Shown here piece after piece: positions 47,435-59,610 of a DNA stretch of 64,000 nucleotides. How positions within the stretch are numbered: the first letter of the stretch is position 1; the number at the start of each line of letters is the position of its first letter. A program made the position numbers and the translations under genes. The notes below the pieces were generated by a model, which saw only the letters and a list, made by a program, of their open reading frames with translations, searched no databases and was not told the origin of the DNA. This DNA comes from Labia minor (lineage: Eukaryota > Arthropoda > Insecta > Dermaptera > Spongiphoridae), in NCBI GenBank assembly GCA_963082975.1, contig OY720350.1, positions 53,646,734 through 53,710,733 of the forward strand, read 5' to 3'.

Positions 47435-47650
47435 ATCGCTGAAAGTACCAGAATTAATTTTTTAACACTGCAAATCTCACGCGCCAATACGTGACGTGGT
47501 GCCATCAACAAAGAGCCAAACATGCGCTGGTTTAATAAATATTATTTATTAATTTTAATTTATAATTAATTAAATTTAATTTAAATATAATATATTATGT
47601 TATCTAATCCAATTCAAATTTGCGAGATAGTCGAGTGGAGACACTCCAGA
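47435..47650 (+). mobile_element. family B copy 4 (3' third only)
   Basis: Begins within the family at CGCTGAAAGTACCAGAATTA and runs to GCGAGATAGTCGAGTGGAG, ACACTCCAGA and a T run. The 5' two thirds are missing, including the tetranucleotide tract. Confidence 0.75.
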
Positions 47651-47920
47651 TTTTTTTCTAATTAAATAATGAAGAATAAATATTCTTGTACTAGGCCATT
47701 TTTAATCACATCAAATTTAACAGTCTCTTAGTTTCAGTCCTCAGCTTCTTTTAAAATCAAGGGACTGTTTAAATTTTGCAGTATTGACATATTTGTATGT
47801 AAAGCAATATAAAATAATAACTTAATATATATTTTTCTCACACAATACACTTATCAATAATTTTATTAATTAAAAATAATTATTAAACTTTTTTATAAAT
47901 GAACGACTAATTATATATTT
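47651..47920. other. AT-rich spacer
   Basis: Nothing recognised. Confidence 0.4.
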
Positions 47921-49190
47921 CAGGTGTGGCCAAACTTTTAGCTTTTAGAGGCTACTTTTTGAATAAAATATAGTCTGCGGTCGACTATGGATATGGGCAA
48001 ATAATTTTAAAATTTTAGAAGATAATTAAAGAAGTCATTATATCTCCGATTTAAATTGGAAACTTCCACTTTTGGTCAAAAATTACATTTTCACACTATT
48101 AGAAAGAGAAAAACACCATACATTGGCTATGAAACACTTTCGCTTAAGCTAAACAGAATGAATTGAAATGTTGAATCTTGAATATGATTATCTATTTAAT
48201 ATGTAATAAAAAAATATTTGTTTTTTTTTATTTTAATTCTATTATTTACATTTACTTCTATTATATTTTTTTTAATTGAATATAACAAGTTGGTTGTTCT
48301 CGTTCAATTTGATTGAGCGAACAAGAATGAATTTAAGCGTTGGATCTTTACACACTTGTTTTATTAAAATTGAATTAATTTTTATTCATTTATCTTATAT
48401 AATAATATAATTAACTATTTATTATGTAATATATAAATATTTGCTTTTTTATTTTAATTCTAAATCAATAATATATTTATATATGTTCTTAGATATATGA
48501 AAGATATGTTAGTTTTAATTATTATAATAATATTAATAAAAAAAAAAATTGTAAATGGAAGGCCTGATATTTTTCATTTAAATTTATAACTTCAATTAAA
48601 ATAAATACTTCATTTTGGAATGGATATGATATGAGAGGAGGGGGCGGTAGAGGCGAAATTTGGGTAGAGTAGAGTAGTCTAGGACTAAACGGTGTTTTGA
48701 GAAAGGGAAGCCTTTGGATAATAAGCATATAAATTATCGGGTTAAGAAAAATATAAATATATGGTATATAAAAGATGTAATAACATATATAGGATGATTA
48801 TGATCTAAAATTATATTTTAATAAATTTAAAAATAATATCCCGGGTAGCGAGTAGATTCTTTTCTATAAATCCAGTAGAAAAGATTCTATTTCAGGGATT
48901 GGCGTCCCTGCCCTCACGTGAGCTCATGATTTCTTCTAAATCCCTCTTCTACCTGGAGGAATCATGTCCTTTACCCGCGTTGACTCCTTTCCATCCATTC
49001 CCTTACTCTTACTCCCCCCCTCCACTGATCATTCAAAAAATCAAATTTATTTGGATGAAGGAGAATACCTAGCATAGCTTCATTAAAAAGAAAAAAAAAA
49101 TTGAAATCTTGTCTCTTATAGGAGACTCTTTAGAGTCTCCTATATATATATTTGAATAAACCCCCCTTCGGGGGGTTTATTCAAATATAT
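47921..49190 (+). mobile_element. 1.2-kb repeat family C, copy 2 (intact double-hairpin end)
   Basis: Starts CAGGTGTGGCCAAACTTTT and parallels 13476-14710 in full. It keeps about 20 bases (AGCGAACAAGAATGAATTTA region, 48315-48335) absent from copy 1. The right end carries two perfect hairpins in series: TATAGGAGACTCT-TT-AGAGTCTCCTATA (49117-49144), then 21-bp arms 49146-49166 and 49170-49190 around a TTC loop, with CCCCCC/GGGGGG at the tip. In copy 1 the second hairpin lacks its right arm. No transposase and no second CAG-type end were found, so the class is uncertain; the left end resembles hAT. Confidence 0.7.
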
Positions 49191-49659
49191 CCAGATTACG
49201 TCAATTCTCCGATTAGCAAAACCCGGTATATTCACGAGTGAGACATGTCTGATATGCCTCTGAGAGGACCCACCTCTCCTACGCTTCATATTAGTAAAAA
49301 CTTGGAACTCATATTTATAGAACGTTTTGGAAAATTAGAAAAACCAATCAAATCAACGTTTTTCATTTTATGAAAATTTTTGACTAAATCGTGTAAATGG
49401 TGATCAAGACCAATCCATTGACCATAATTTTAGCCAGATTCTAAATAAAATTGATTTTTTGTATCATTAAATGGAAATTTTTAATTAATTTTAATATTGG
49501 TTTATTTTTACAGTTCAACAAAAACCTTGCCTCATAACAACAGATAAAACCTATACGATTCGATTCATCATGAAACGTAGATTTATTTTCACTACTATTA
49601 TATAATTTTACGGTGCTTCGTTGATTAAATATTAATTATTGAATTTTGACAGATTGAAA
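49191..49659. other. spacer, nothing recognised
   Basis: Mixed composition (49191-49300 less AT-rich). No motif recognised. Confidence 0.4.
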
Positions 49660-49860
49660 AGATTTGCCGCCATGTTGCCCCCCTCCGCCACCTCTTCACA
49701 CCTCCCCCACCCACCCTCCCTCCTGGCCTGCTGGTGAGCTCCGAGCGCTTTCAGTTCGTATTTCCTTTCCAGTCGAAGACGTTGTTCGGCGTCACCACCG
49801 AAATCATCCCTCAATCAAGTATTAATTGTAAATTTATTTATTCCTATTAATTTAAATGAA
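49660..49860. repeat. GC-rich island, related to 18225-18440 (family E)
   Basis: A GC-rich block (CCCCCCTCCGCCACC, then CTCCTGGCCTGCTGG) is followed by CACCGAAATCATCCC, AATCAAG and ATTAATTGTAA, in the same order as at 18.3 kb. The end of the shared part lies in AT-rich DNA and cannot be fixed by eye. Confidence 0.45.
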
Positions 49861-50810
49861 GTTTAATAAATTTTAGAAAAGATGCAAATAAAAAGTTAAT
49901 TTTATAAAATATAGATTTTTAACTTTTTACTGATATATATAAATTTCGCCCCCACCTCCAATGCTTTGCTTTTCGGTGACCTTGAAGGGGACAGCATAGC
50001 AATGCTGCATTGCTTACCCCCAATGGATGAGATTCAACTGCCTTTGACTTTATTTTCAAAATAAATTATATTATTTCCCCTTCGTTAAATGAAATTATAT
50101 ACAAATTAATTATACTACGTTTTATACGACAAATAAATTAATACGAATTATTTTAATAAATCGATTTAACCAACTTTTCCATCCCAATTATTCCTTCTTT
50201 TTTGTATTTTAACATTGAAACATTCATTTCTCCTGCTATTCTATTCTATTTTCAAATTTTATATTCAAAAATAAATAACTTAAAATAACATAAAAATTAC
50301 TTGAAAAGGAAGGAAATAATTTTATTGTTTTAATATATTTGAAGCAATAAGAAAAAATTGAATAAGTTTCATGAAATGTAAAATTAATTTTTAATGAATT
50401 CAAAAATAATATCCTTTTATAATAAAAATAATCAGTTCCCTTACTAGTCCCCCTCTGATCTTTAGTAAAATTCAACCTTATTTAGAGTAAGAAGAATATC
50501 ACTTATCAATTCTTTAAATAAGAAAATAAGCTTAGTTAGGGGATTAATTATATATACAGGTATATTATATAAAATATATAAATTTCTCACTTTCAATTAT
50601 GAAATATTTAATTTGCAATGTTACTTTCACGTGCATTATTCGACCTGATATAACTATTAGATATCTTCACCATTTCTTCTTCTTTCTTAATATAAGAAAA
50701 TTTCTAACTCCTATATAATATTAATATATTAAAATGGACGAATCGAATGTGAGTTAAGTTAACACACAATTATGTTAAAAACCATATTTACAAAACAATA
50801 TCTTGAGTAT
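49861..50810. other. AT-rich spacer with a small GC-richer patch
   Basis: 49946-50045 is GC-richer (CGCCCCCACCTCCAATGC to CAACTGCC) and contains AGCAATGCTGCATTGCT, an imperfect palindrome. No gene recognised. Confidence 0.35.
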
Positions 50811-50812
50811 AC

Positions 50813-50940
50813 TAACTAAGGCACCTCGGTATCTACCAGTTAGACTATTACATAGAGATCTCAAATTGCGCACAATATAGGAAGTGATTAAATGCATTTC
50901 TAATTAATTTGAGGATGATGCTTCTAGTTTAAACATGAAA
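50813..50940 (+). pseudogene. Jockey-like RT fragment
   Basis: The plus strand reads APRYLPVRLLHRDLKLRTI, then a stop and EVIKC, closely matching APRYLPLRILHRDLKVPTIV in the Jockey-like element at 29.2-30.0 kb. Both come from the same or a close family. Only about 40 codons remain and no poly(A) or target duplication was found. Confidence 0.7.
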
Positions 50941-51475
50941 TGGAAAGTATGCATGTTTTCAATTCATTGTCAAAAACTGTGATTACGGAGTGAAAATTTA
51001 GATTCTGTTAACGAAATGCTGGTTGAACACTTTCAGAAACTCTGAAATTATATATTCATTTGTATAAAATTATTTCAGAATATAAATGATTTTATATAAT
51101 TATATTTTATTCAAAAATACTCCATTTTTATATACAACAGTCCAATATGTTTACTTATTACCTCTCCAATTTCATCTTACGAGCTCTTTACTGAATATAA
51201 AATTAATTAAAATATATTTTTATATGAATTAAGAAAAATAATAGGGGAAAGTTTGCTGGTGGTAATGACCCCGTAATTGGAGAAATACCCATGAATAAAT
51301 AACATAACAATTGGGTTTTTCAACTTTAATTTCGGATTAATAGATGAGTTATGTTTTATAAAAACGATCGCTGATAATAATGACAAATCCACATTTTAAT
51401 TTCAGCCTTTTTAGAATAAACTGATTTTATACCATTTAACTCAAAAATGTATCCAGTTTATTTAGAGATAAAGAT
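50941..51475. other. AT-rich spacer
   Basis: Nothing recognised. Confidence 0.45.
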
Positions 51476-51919
51476 TCATCGTATGTTGTTTAAATGACTG
51501 GATATTTGAAGAATAATTATGAATAGGATTGAAATCTGAACAAGAGGTGATTGCAAAGGAGTGGGGGTAGTGTAGTGTTCGTAAAGAGGCCAGGGATTGG
51601 TGCTGTATCTGTGCATGAAGGGGATGGTGATGTCGAGGTTGGAGGAGAGGGTGTTTAAGGGGATCCTTGATCGAATTTGCTCAGCGAGTTCAAAGAACAA
51701 GCTTCGCGTAAATGTCCAGAAGGGTAAGTAAAAGCAACGAAAGAGAGGGAGTGAGATAGAGAGAAAGGGAAAGTAAAGGCAGTAAGTGGATTGACTAGGT
51801 TTCACAAAAGGGAACAAGTAGAGGAAATCCCGAAGGATGGTCTCAAGCGAGATATCTACTCTCTCTTCATGTCTCTCCCACTTTTTTCTACTTTTTAACT
51901 TTATCGTTGACAAAATCAT
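51476..51919 (-). CDS. 147-codon open frame, unknown
   Basis: Longest uninterrupted frame in the window. The stretch reading FFELAEQIRSRIPLNTLSSN and LDITIPFMHRYSTNPWPLYE has mixed residue use and its DNA is less AT-rich than the flanks, while both ends (LFIIILQISSHL; MILSTIKLKS) are low-complexity. No domain, signal peptide or transposase motif is recognised. The plus strand carries AAGGGTAAGTAAAAG at 51720, a donor-like site, so an exon on the other strand is an alternative. Confidence 0.2.
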   Translation of the reverse strand: MILSTIKLKSRKKWERHEERVDISLETILRDFLYLFPFVKPSQSTYCLYFPFLSISLPLFRCFYLPFWTFTRSLFFELAEQIRSRIPLNTLSSNLDITIPFMHRYSTNPWPLYEHYTTPTPLQSPLVQISILFIIILQISSHLNNIR

Positions 51920-52638
51920 CTTCCATAAATTTATAAATTTTTTTTTTTAAAATAAATAATAGATCTTCGATTATATTATTAATTTAATTTATTATATTAC
52001 AAAAAAATGATATTCCTGAATCATGGAGGATTCATTTTCCTGATACTAATTATGAAATCATAAGTAAATATTAAAAAAATGATTATTGGTCCAATAAAAA
52101 AATATGTTACCTCCATTGGGCGGGAAGTTTTTATGACTAGTTATTTTTATTATTTCAAATAACGATTCTTAAAAAATGTTTTTTGAGAAATCATTTTGAG
52201 AATTAATTATTCATTTAAGTAATGAGGCGAACTTATTTAAGGCATCAACTAGACGTTTTGTTATATTTCGGTCCCGTATTCATATGGCTAATATTGTTAA
52301 ACCCAACGCGCTGATTCAATCATTTTAAATGTTATAAATAACTACAAGAATATTACATATATTAATTTTCGCTGATATCTAAATTTATTCTGATTAAAAA
52401 ATTATATGTAAAATAATACATTTAGAATAAAATCGATAGAGCAGAACAGAAATTCAAGATGACCATTATCAAGCTTCACATAGAATAGCTAAAAATAATG
52501 GGGTAGTTCATCAAAAGATCCGGTCCATCGATAGCATCCTTTTATTATAATTTATTCATTTAAGAATTGTTAATGATGGAGAATTGTTGATCAATAAAAA
52601 AAAACATTGATAGATATATTTGTAAATATAATAAAACA
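51920..52638. other. AT-rich spacer
   Basis: Nothing recognised. Confidence 0.5.
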
Positions 52639-52740
52639 AATCTCTGACTGAACGTCCTACGCAAAGGCAACGCCTATCAAGGCGGTTATATCAATGAGGT
52701 GTCCTATGATCAGTAAAAGGGGTCCTTCAACCTTTACCTC
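52639..52740 (-). repeat. SINE-like family H fragment
   Basis: Inverse copy of the last part of 53777-54036: GGTAAAGGTTGA, TACTGATCATAGGACACCTC, CTTGATAGGCGTT and GCGTAGGACGT in the same order. It holds the 3' body without the tRNA-like head. Confidence 0.65.
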
Positions 52741-53029
52741 CCACTCTATGGCGCCTTCAATTGTATAATAATATATAATTAAAAAATATAACTAATATAA
52801 TGTTTTTTAATATTCATTCATATACTTATATCTATATATATATTATATTTTATTTTTTTAATAAAATGGATTTAAATATACGTGATTAAAATATATTTGT
52901 ATTTCTGGATAATATGTAAAAATTTATATAAATTAACCTAAATAAAAATTAAAAAAAAAAACAAATCATCAGAAAATCACTTTTATAGGATCGTTGATAA
53001 AAGTAAATAAAAGTAAAAATAAATTCGAT

Positions 53030-53115
53030 TTAAATGAAATATGTCAAGATTCAACATTTCAATTCATTCCTTTTTACTCAAAGCGAAAGTGAACAAACTT
53101 GATTGTCAGATAAAA
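53030..53115 (-). mobile_element. family C-related fragment
   Basis: TCAAGATTCAACATTTCAAT followed by TCATTC and AAGCGAAAGTG is the inverse of the segment at 13690-13745 (and its twin at 48145-48185). It shows that family C or a relative has further, partial copies. Confidence 0.55.
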
Positions 53116-53358
53116 TTAAAAATTATAATAGTAAAAGTAAATATTATTGTAGATAATTTTATTTATTTATAAATATAAAAAATTGTCTGTACATTGCCCA
53201 GAATTTTACCCTATCTTCACATTTAATGTCCTCATTTTTTAGGCAGTGATAAAGGAATTATGTTTTAAATGTTTGTCTTTTTATAATTGGGAAATGTTTT
53301 TAAATTTGTTTTATAAATCCAAATGATTATATGATAATGTTTTTAAAGATTTATTCTT

Positions 53359-53604
53359 TACCGACCGAAGATTGGAAGGGAAGGTTCTTACACAAAATTT
53401 CACATGTGAAAATTTTTACATATCTCCACAAATCATGCATTTTCTTAACAGAAAAAAGTATTTTTAGCATGATGTCTGTCTGTCCGTCAGTCCATTGTGT
53501 GCCCGTATAGCTAGAACGGCTCAACGGATTTTGATAAAATATGGTATATTTACTTTTTAATGCATCAACTTTTGGTGTAGATCCGGAAACCGAAGTAGTA
53601 GATT
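53359..53604 (+). mobile_element. family A 5' half fragment
   Basis: ACCGACCGAAGATTGGAAGG starts the fragment, which continues through AAAAAAGTATTTTTAGCATG, CGGCTCAACGGATTTTGAT and ends near GGAAACCGAAGTAGTAG. It is diverged from the main copies. It faces the inverted fragment at 54066-54231. Confidence 0.65.
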
Positions 53605-53776
53605 ACAAAGTAATAACTTTATATTCATTGTTGGAAATTTTTCACTTAAATATAGTAGTAATTAATAATTGAGTAATTAAACTAAAAATAAAAACCAAGA
53701 TAATATAATTTAGTCATTTTAATTCAAGTTTTAACAATTTTTTTTTATACTTTATATATACATATATATATATTTT

Positions 53777-54036
53777 AAGGCATGGGTGTGCGAACCTGCC
53801 TCACAGTCACATGGTCCCGGGCCTGGCAAGGGAATTTCCCTAGCTGGGGTCTATGGGACGGAGTCAACCCAGCCTCCGGGAACAACATTGGGGAAAAGAT
53901 ACTTGATATCACCTCCAATCAAGAAAATCAAGGTAAAGGTTGAGAGGACCCGTTCTACTGATCATAGGACACCTCATTGTTATAACCGGCTTGATAGGCG
54001 TTATCCTTGCGTAGGACGTACAAAGTCAGAGGTTTT
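53777..54036 (+). repeat. SINE-like family H with tRNA-like head
   Basis: The 260-bp unit begins AAGGCATGGGTGTGCG and CCTGCCTCACAGTCACATGG, with TCCCGGGCCTGGCAAGG after it: this resembles the A-box, anticodon region and a damaged B-box of a tRNA. The body follows: CTAGCTGGGGTC, GATATCACCTCCAATC, GGTAAAGGTTGAGAGGACC, TACTGATCATAGGACACCTC and GCGTAGGACG. The 3' part recurs inverted at 52639-52740. SINE identity is inferred from layout. Confidence 0.5.
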
Positions 54037-54065
54037 TATATATATATTATTATAATGTTGTTTGG

Positions 54066-54231
54066 AAATTGCCGTTCAAGCTATACACACAATGGACGGA
54101 CGGACGGACAGACATCATGCAAAAAATACTTTTTTCTGTTAACAAAATTTATGATTCGTGGAGATATGTAAAAATCTTCACATGTGGAATTTAGTGTCAA
54201 AACAATAGCTTCCCTTCCTATCGTCGATCGG
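54066..54231 (-). mobile_element. family A 5' end fragment, inverted relative to 53359
   Basis: From GCCGTTCAAGCTATACACAC through GGACGGACGGACAGACATCA to CCTATCGTCGATCGG. Together with 53359-53604 it makes an inverted pair with the same terminus pointing outward, about 870 bp apart, around the SINE-like unit. Confidence 0.65.
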
Positions 54232-54730
54232 AATTAAGTTTTTTTTTTGAGGCAGATGCCCGAGCACTCAGATTGAGATTCGCTATAAGTAATATGTATA
54301 ATAAATATTATCATTTGCTTTATATAGTATTATTTATATATATCTATATCTATATTAATTAATTAATTATTTATATAATATTAGTATTTTTTCAAAATAC
54401 ATTCATTTAATGATTTCATTTATTATAAAGTTATTTCTCATTTAACTTATTTATTATTAATTTGTTTAAATTTTCTAAAAAAAAAAAGTTATAGACAGTT
54501 TTTGAGTTTTATTTATAATTTTCAATACAAGTTCTCTTCCCGATATGACTTGTTCCATTTTATTCCGAATCTGTATACATATATTTTATTAATTTTTTAT
54601 AGATAAAATAATTACAAATACTACAAATCCATTGATAAAAAATAAATAACATTTGATATTGTTTATTTTATTTTAGGTTTTTTTTTTTTGTTAAATTTCT
54701 TTCAAGTGCATTTCTTCTTCAATATGCACT
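54232..54730. other. AT-rich spacer
   Basis: Nothing recognised. Confidence 0.5.
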
Positions 54731-54744
54731 CTGTAGGAAGGAAA

Positions 54745-54960
54745 TAATGAGAGAGAGAGAGAGAGAAAGAGAGAGAAAGGGATAGAAAAAAGCGCATTCC
54801 CGGGGGTGACTCTCCGCCGTTCTACTACTACTACCCCTTTGCCTCCCCAATTGGGCTATAGATTTGTGGGCGCCGGCGTCTATCAGACCCGCCGCCTGGC
54901 GGCGCTGGCATCGATCCGGCGTGTGCCAGGACAGACAGACGAACATACGGGACGTTCAGT
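54745..54960 (+). promoter_or_regulatory. candidate host promoter: GA tract plus CpG-rich island with initiator
   Basis: A GA run (54747-54778) is followed by about 150 bp that are the most CpG-rich stretch of the window (GGGCGCCGGCGTC, CCGCCGCCTGGCGGCGCTGG). At 54956-54961 lies TTCAGTT, matching the arthropod initiator TCAGT(T), with GCGGTCG (54970-54976), a match to the insect pause-button consensus KCGRWCG, just downstream. No TATA box at -30. This layout is typical of regulated insect promoters with GAGA sites. No homologous gene can be named, so the call is inferred from sequence signals alone. Confidence 0.4.
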
Positions 54961-55698
54961 TGCTGAGCAGCGGTCGGCTCGTCAACCTCTTTCAATAAAT
55001 GTGTGTTGGTTGCTGTGTGTGTGTGTATGGCGCTCTCTCTTTTTAATTCCTATTAAAATATAAATATATACCCCCACTCGAGTTATAATCATCCAAAGAA
55101 AATAAAAAAAAAAAATCTTCAACGCCACCTACGCCACCCACTCACTCACCCCCTCCCCTACCTCTCATTATTTAAATTTTTAAATTAAAATAATTTATCG
55201 GATTATCAAGAAAATATATAACAATTCATGTTCAAAAAATATACAATTGTGTTCTTATCCGGTCAATGATAACGTTTTGTGATCCATTTATTCCCTTTAT
55301 CGTTATCAACAACAACAACAACAACATCAGTGTTTAACTTAATTGTGTGATTAACATAAATTAAAATAAAAAAAAATTACCTCTCAAAGTGCTAATTATT
55401 ATTATTATTATTAAATAAAATTTTATTTATTTTTTTTTTTCAGTTGATAAAGATAAACTTTCATTTATTTTATTATTTTTGCAAAAACTTGTGCTGTTTT
55501 TCTTGGTGTGTGATTATTTTTATTTTATTAATTTATTCATTTTTTTGTGAATTTAATTAAATAAATAGATTATTTTTAAAAGTGTCATATAATTTTTTAT
55601 TTTTTTTTTAATTTTTTGTTTTTTCTGGAGTAATATCGTTTGGATTTATTATATAATTGACAACGACAACAACAACAACAACATTTTGTATGAGAAGG
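54958..55698 (+). other. candidate non-coding first exon (5' UTR) of an unidentified host gene
   Basis: Downstream of the initiator-like site the sequence has a GTGTGTGT tract, ACAACAACAACAACAACA at 55309 and again ACAACAACAACAACAAC near 55665. It ends TGTATGAGAAG|GTAAATTT (55698/55699), a splice-donor-like site. CAA-repeat leaders are frequent in long 5' UTRs of insect developmental genes. No coding sequence starts here and the next exon would lie beyond the AT-rich DNA to the right. Alternative: fortuitous low-complexity sequence. Confidence 0.25.
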
Positions 55699-56365
55699 TA
55701 AATTTAGTTAATTACTAAAGATAAAAAAGTATGAATGATAATATTATACTTTATAGTTTTGTTTTAATTAAAATTAGATTAAAAAATTACTTAATTTATT
55801 TTTATAAAACTAGTTATTAACCCAAAAATACTAAAAAAAAAATAATTTAAAAAAATATATTTTTAATATCTAATTATTATAATTATTTAGTAATTTGTAA
55901 AATATAAAAATTTAAATAAAATTTATTTATTATTTATTATTTTATATTAAACAAAATATTAAAATATTTAAAAATATTATATTTTTTCTGTTTTAATAAT
56001 TTGAAGACCTTCAATTTGTACTTAAATGTTGAAACTAAATAAATAAATAAATATTTTTTTTTATTTTATAAAAAAATTTTATACATATATTCTATCAATA
56101 TTTTCTATTTTTCAATTTTTTTATTTGTATATCAATTTCTATATTTAAATAGACAATTCTATTCATATCATCGTATTGAAATGACGCTTTGGCACAGATA
56201 TTAATTAAGACAAACACTGGCATATTTTTATTTCGAAAATCGTAAGAGAAACTCCTCCCCCCCCCCAAATAAAAAAAAATATATAAAATAAAATTATATA
56301 TATATATATAACAAATTTCGAATCAGTTATCTTCTTTTCTTTTATTTTAATTATATATATTTATC

Positions 56366-56406
<41 letters not shown>

Positions 56407-59400
56407 CCTATATTGAAATAATTATATATATATATATATAGTAATATTGCATTTAAATTTCAATTATTATATTTATGATAAAATTTAATTATTTCAAAAA
56501 GGAAGCCTATATCTAGTCAATTTAGAGTATATTTTATGCAATTAAAAATAAAAAAAAATAAATAAATTTTTAAATTAAAAATTGAACTTAATTTATTTTA
56601 TAAAAATTGTATTTTTACATAAATATACATATGTATATAAAACGTAATTAAATAACAAATATTAAAAATATTATGAATTTAAAAATTAAAAAGAATTGAT
56701 CACCAAAACCAACAGGAGAATAGTAAGTAATACATTATATAATAATATCCTATATCCAGTGTTAAAAAATTCAACAGATAAAGGAATTCAAGAGGGGCGC
56801 AGAGTTTTTGTGTTAACTAAAAATGACATTTATAAGAACAAATAAACATTAATTCCTATTATTTAACAATTTTTTAATATTATTTCAACAACATATTTTA
56901 GTTATTTGATAATCATTATTTAATGGGTATTATTTTAATCATAATCAAAGATAGGATCTATATGTTGAAAAAAAAATGATTAATGGTTATTAATGATTAT
57001 AGAATGTTTGTGCTGAGAGACTTTCTACTTGAAACTATAATCTCATTTCATCATTCTTATCAAAAAAAAGAAGATTTATTTATTTATATTTCAACTAATA
57101 ATATAAAATACATATAATTGAATACTTTTCATTAATAAATTCTATTTTAACTATCAATTTTATAACATATATTATATTATATTATATTATATATATAATC
57201 TTATGAATAAAAGTAAATATTATTGATTAATCTCTGCTGAACATTAAAAAAAACCTTTATATTTCGTCTCCTGAAGAATCCAAATATTGCTTTATAGAAC
57301 GGTTTTCAGAATTTTTTCCAATAAAATTTATTAAATATTTTTCTTCTAAGCGCTGGTTAAGACTTTCTTTTTATTTTGATACCGGAAATCAACAAACTTT
57401 TTCACTCTGAGTCGATATTTAATAAAAATATTACTGATTTTTCAAGTTATATATCAGGAAAAAAAAATCAATTTCAAAATTGATTTTATTTTCATTCATT
57501 ATTTTTTAGAATTACATTAAAACTTACTGTCTTCATTTCCTTTCTTTTACTTTTCTTTAATTATATATTTATTTAATAATACAAATGTAATATTTTATAT
57601 TAATTTAGCAACAATAATATACACTACCATACGTATTTTCTTTAGTGTAGTCTCTCTAAAATTTTATTTATTTTGTATTATTTCGGAGTTAGATAAATAG
57701 TAAAATATAAAATAAAGACTTAACGCAAGAATTATTCATAAATTTGAAAATAAATCCATCTTAACGCCTGTTTTTAGTTTTTAATAATGGAAGGGAATTT
57801 TACTTACTTAAAAAAAAATTTAATTTTTATACCCAAATATATATTAACATTTTTTTGAAAATTTTTAAATTAATATAATAATAATAATAATAATAATTAT
57901 ATAATATTTTCATTTCAATATTTTCATATTATTATTTCAAGACAGACAGACAGACAGACACAGAAATCAATTAGTATATTGGATACACATCTATGGTATA
58001 TATCTTGATGTTGTTTGATAGATTCAAAGATTGTGAAATTTTTCTTACCTGATGGCGTAATAGAGATGATATTTATTAACGTTTTTAATGTCATTTTAAA
58101 ATCTGTATAAATGTTTCTTTTCAATTTTCTTTTCAATTTCAGTTTCAATTAAATTACTGTACGAGATTAAAATAATTAATTTTATATATATTAAATTTTA
58201 TTTATTTATTTTTTTAAGTTTGAATTTTAATTTGAAATCAATGAGAAATTTTCATTAAAGTTCAAATGGGAGATGACAAAGACATTCCAATTGGATTGAT
58301 TTCGATTGGTCATTTAGGAAATGGCACAGGGATATTTTTTTACTTTTATTTGTTTATATATATATATATATTGTATCTGTTCGAGTTTTGTGTGTGAATG
58401 TGATATATATATATATATAGGAAACTGATAACGAGATAGCTAAGGGTTGTTGCGAAATCGAGATTGTACAAGTTTATGACGTTATGATAGCTTCTATCGA
58501 GAACCCAATACAATTTTTTTTTACTATGTTTTGGTGTTTGTGTGTGTGTGTGTGTGTTATGTTGTTATCTTCTATTTATTCAAATTGAGTAGATTTTATC
58601 TAAAATCTAAATCAAAAATTCTTTTTGTTCATCGTTTTGTTGACTTTCACTTATGTATACACATAACCCCTTCTCTATAAATAAATATATATTTAAAATA
58701 AATTTTATGACTTTTCGATCTAAGTTAATCTAATATATAAATATATAAAATAAAAAATTTATAGTTAGGTATATATAACGTATTAAGAATAAATTATTTC
58801 AAAAGAATTTATTTTGAAAAAAAAAATATTTCTTTAAAATTGCTTTTTAAATAAAATTTTTATATTATTTTTTTTTAATTGAATAAGAATCTGATTATGC
58901 GATTTTATAAATTTAAGAATTTTAACTCGTAAAATTTTAAAACAAACCGAGTATTAGCAGTTGAGAGAGAATATTTAAAACCATCAATATTTATATACCC
59001 TATAATATTGAGCATACTATAAGCCAATATAAAAATGAAAAAATAGTTTATTACTTTGGAATAATTACTTCTCTTTCATTTTGGCTTGTATTTTTTCTAT
59101 TCATACCTATTTTTAAAAAAACCTATTTATATTCGAAAAAAATATTATTCCCTTACTGTGGTCCAGCTTTTTATTATGGTATGCTTTGGAATGATAAAAT
59201 ATTTGTTAATGTGGCTTGTATGAAATAATATAAATCAATGTTATATTGATATTAGTAGAGGTCGACATACATATTTTCAATCAAACCTTTATCAATAAAA
59301 CATTTTTATATAATTATTTATTATAACTCATTTATTTATTATAATTGTATAAAATTGTAATGCTTAAATATACCAAGTGAGGATTAACAAGCTTTTATAT

Positions 59401-59610
59401 AATAAAGAAATTTTCACTATAGTGAAATGTTGTGTTTTTAACTTTTTATATCTAAATTTAATTATTTTTTTCCAAATATATACACTTATAATATCTTATA
59501 TCTAATTATAAGTATTGGTATATATTTTTTACAATGTGAGAAATCAATAATTTATTTAATTTTACAAAAAAATTATTTACATTAAGAATTTTCTAGTATA
59601 AAAGCATTAC
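55699..59610. other. long AT-rich region, no gene recognised
   Basis: Nearly 4 kb without a family match. Microsatellites: TA at 56371-56402, TTATA at 57171-57192, AGAC at 57941-57961, GT at 58533-58557. If the first-exon call at 55 kb is right, this could be an intron. Confidence 0.5.

Noticed and set aside
51476..51919. Longest open frame considered as a host protein gene
   Set aside because: No recognisable domain, low-complexity ends and no supporting splice or promoter evidence; kept only as a low-confidence entry.
54719..54946. Minus-strand frame with GAGA-derived serine/leucine tail
   Set aside because: C-terminal part is simple sequence, and the rest only reflects the CpG-rich island on the opposite strand.
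54806..55063. 85-codon frame across the CpG-rich island as a protein
   Set aside because: Low-complexity start (repeated Thr and Pro) and a tail derived from a GT microsatellite; the promoter/leader reading explains the composition better.
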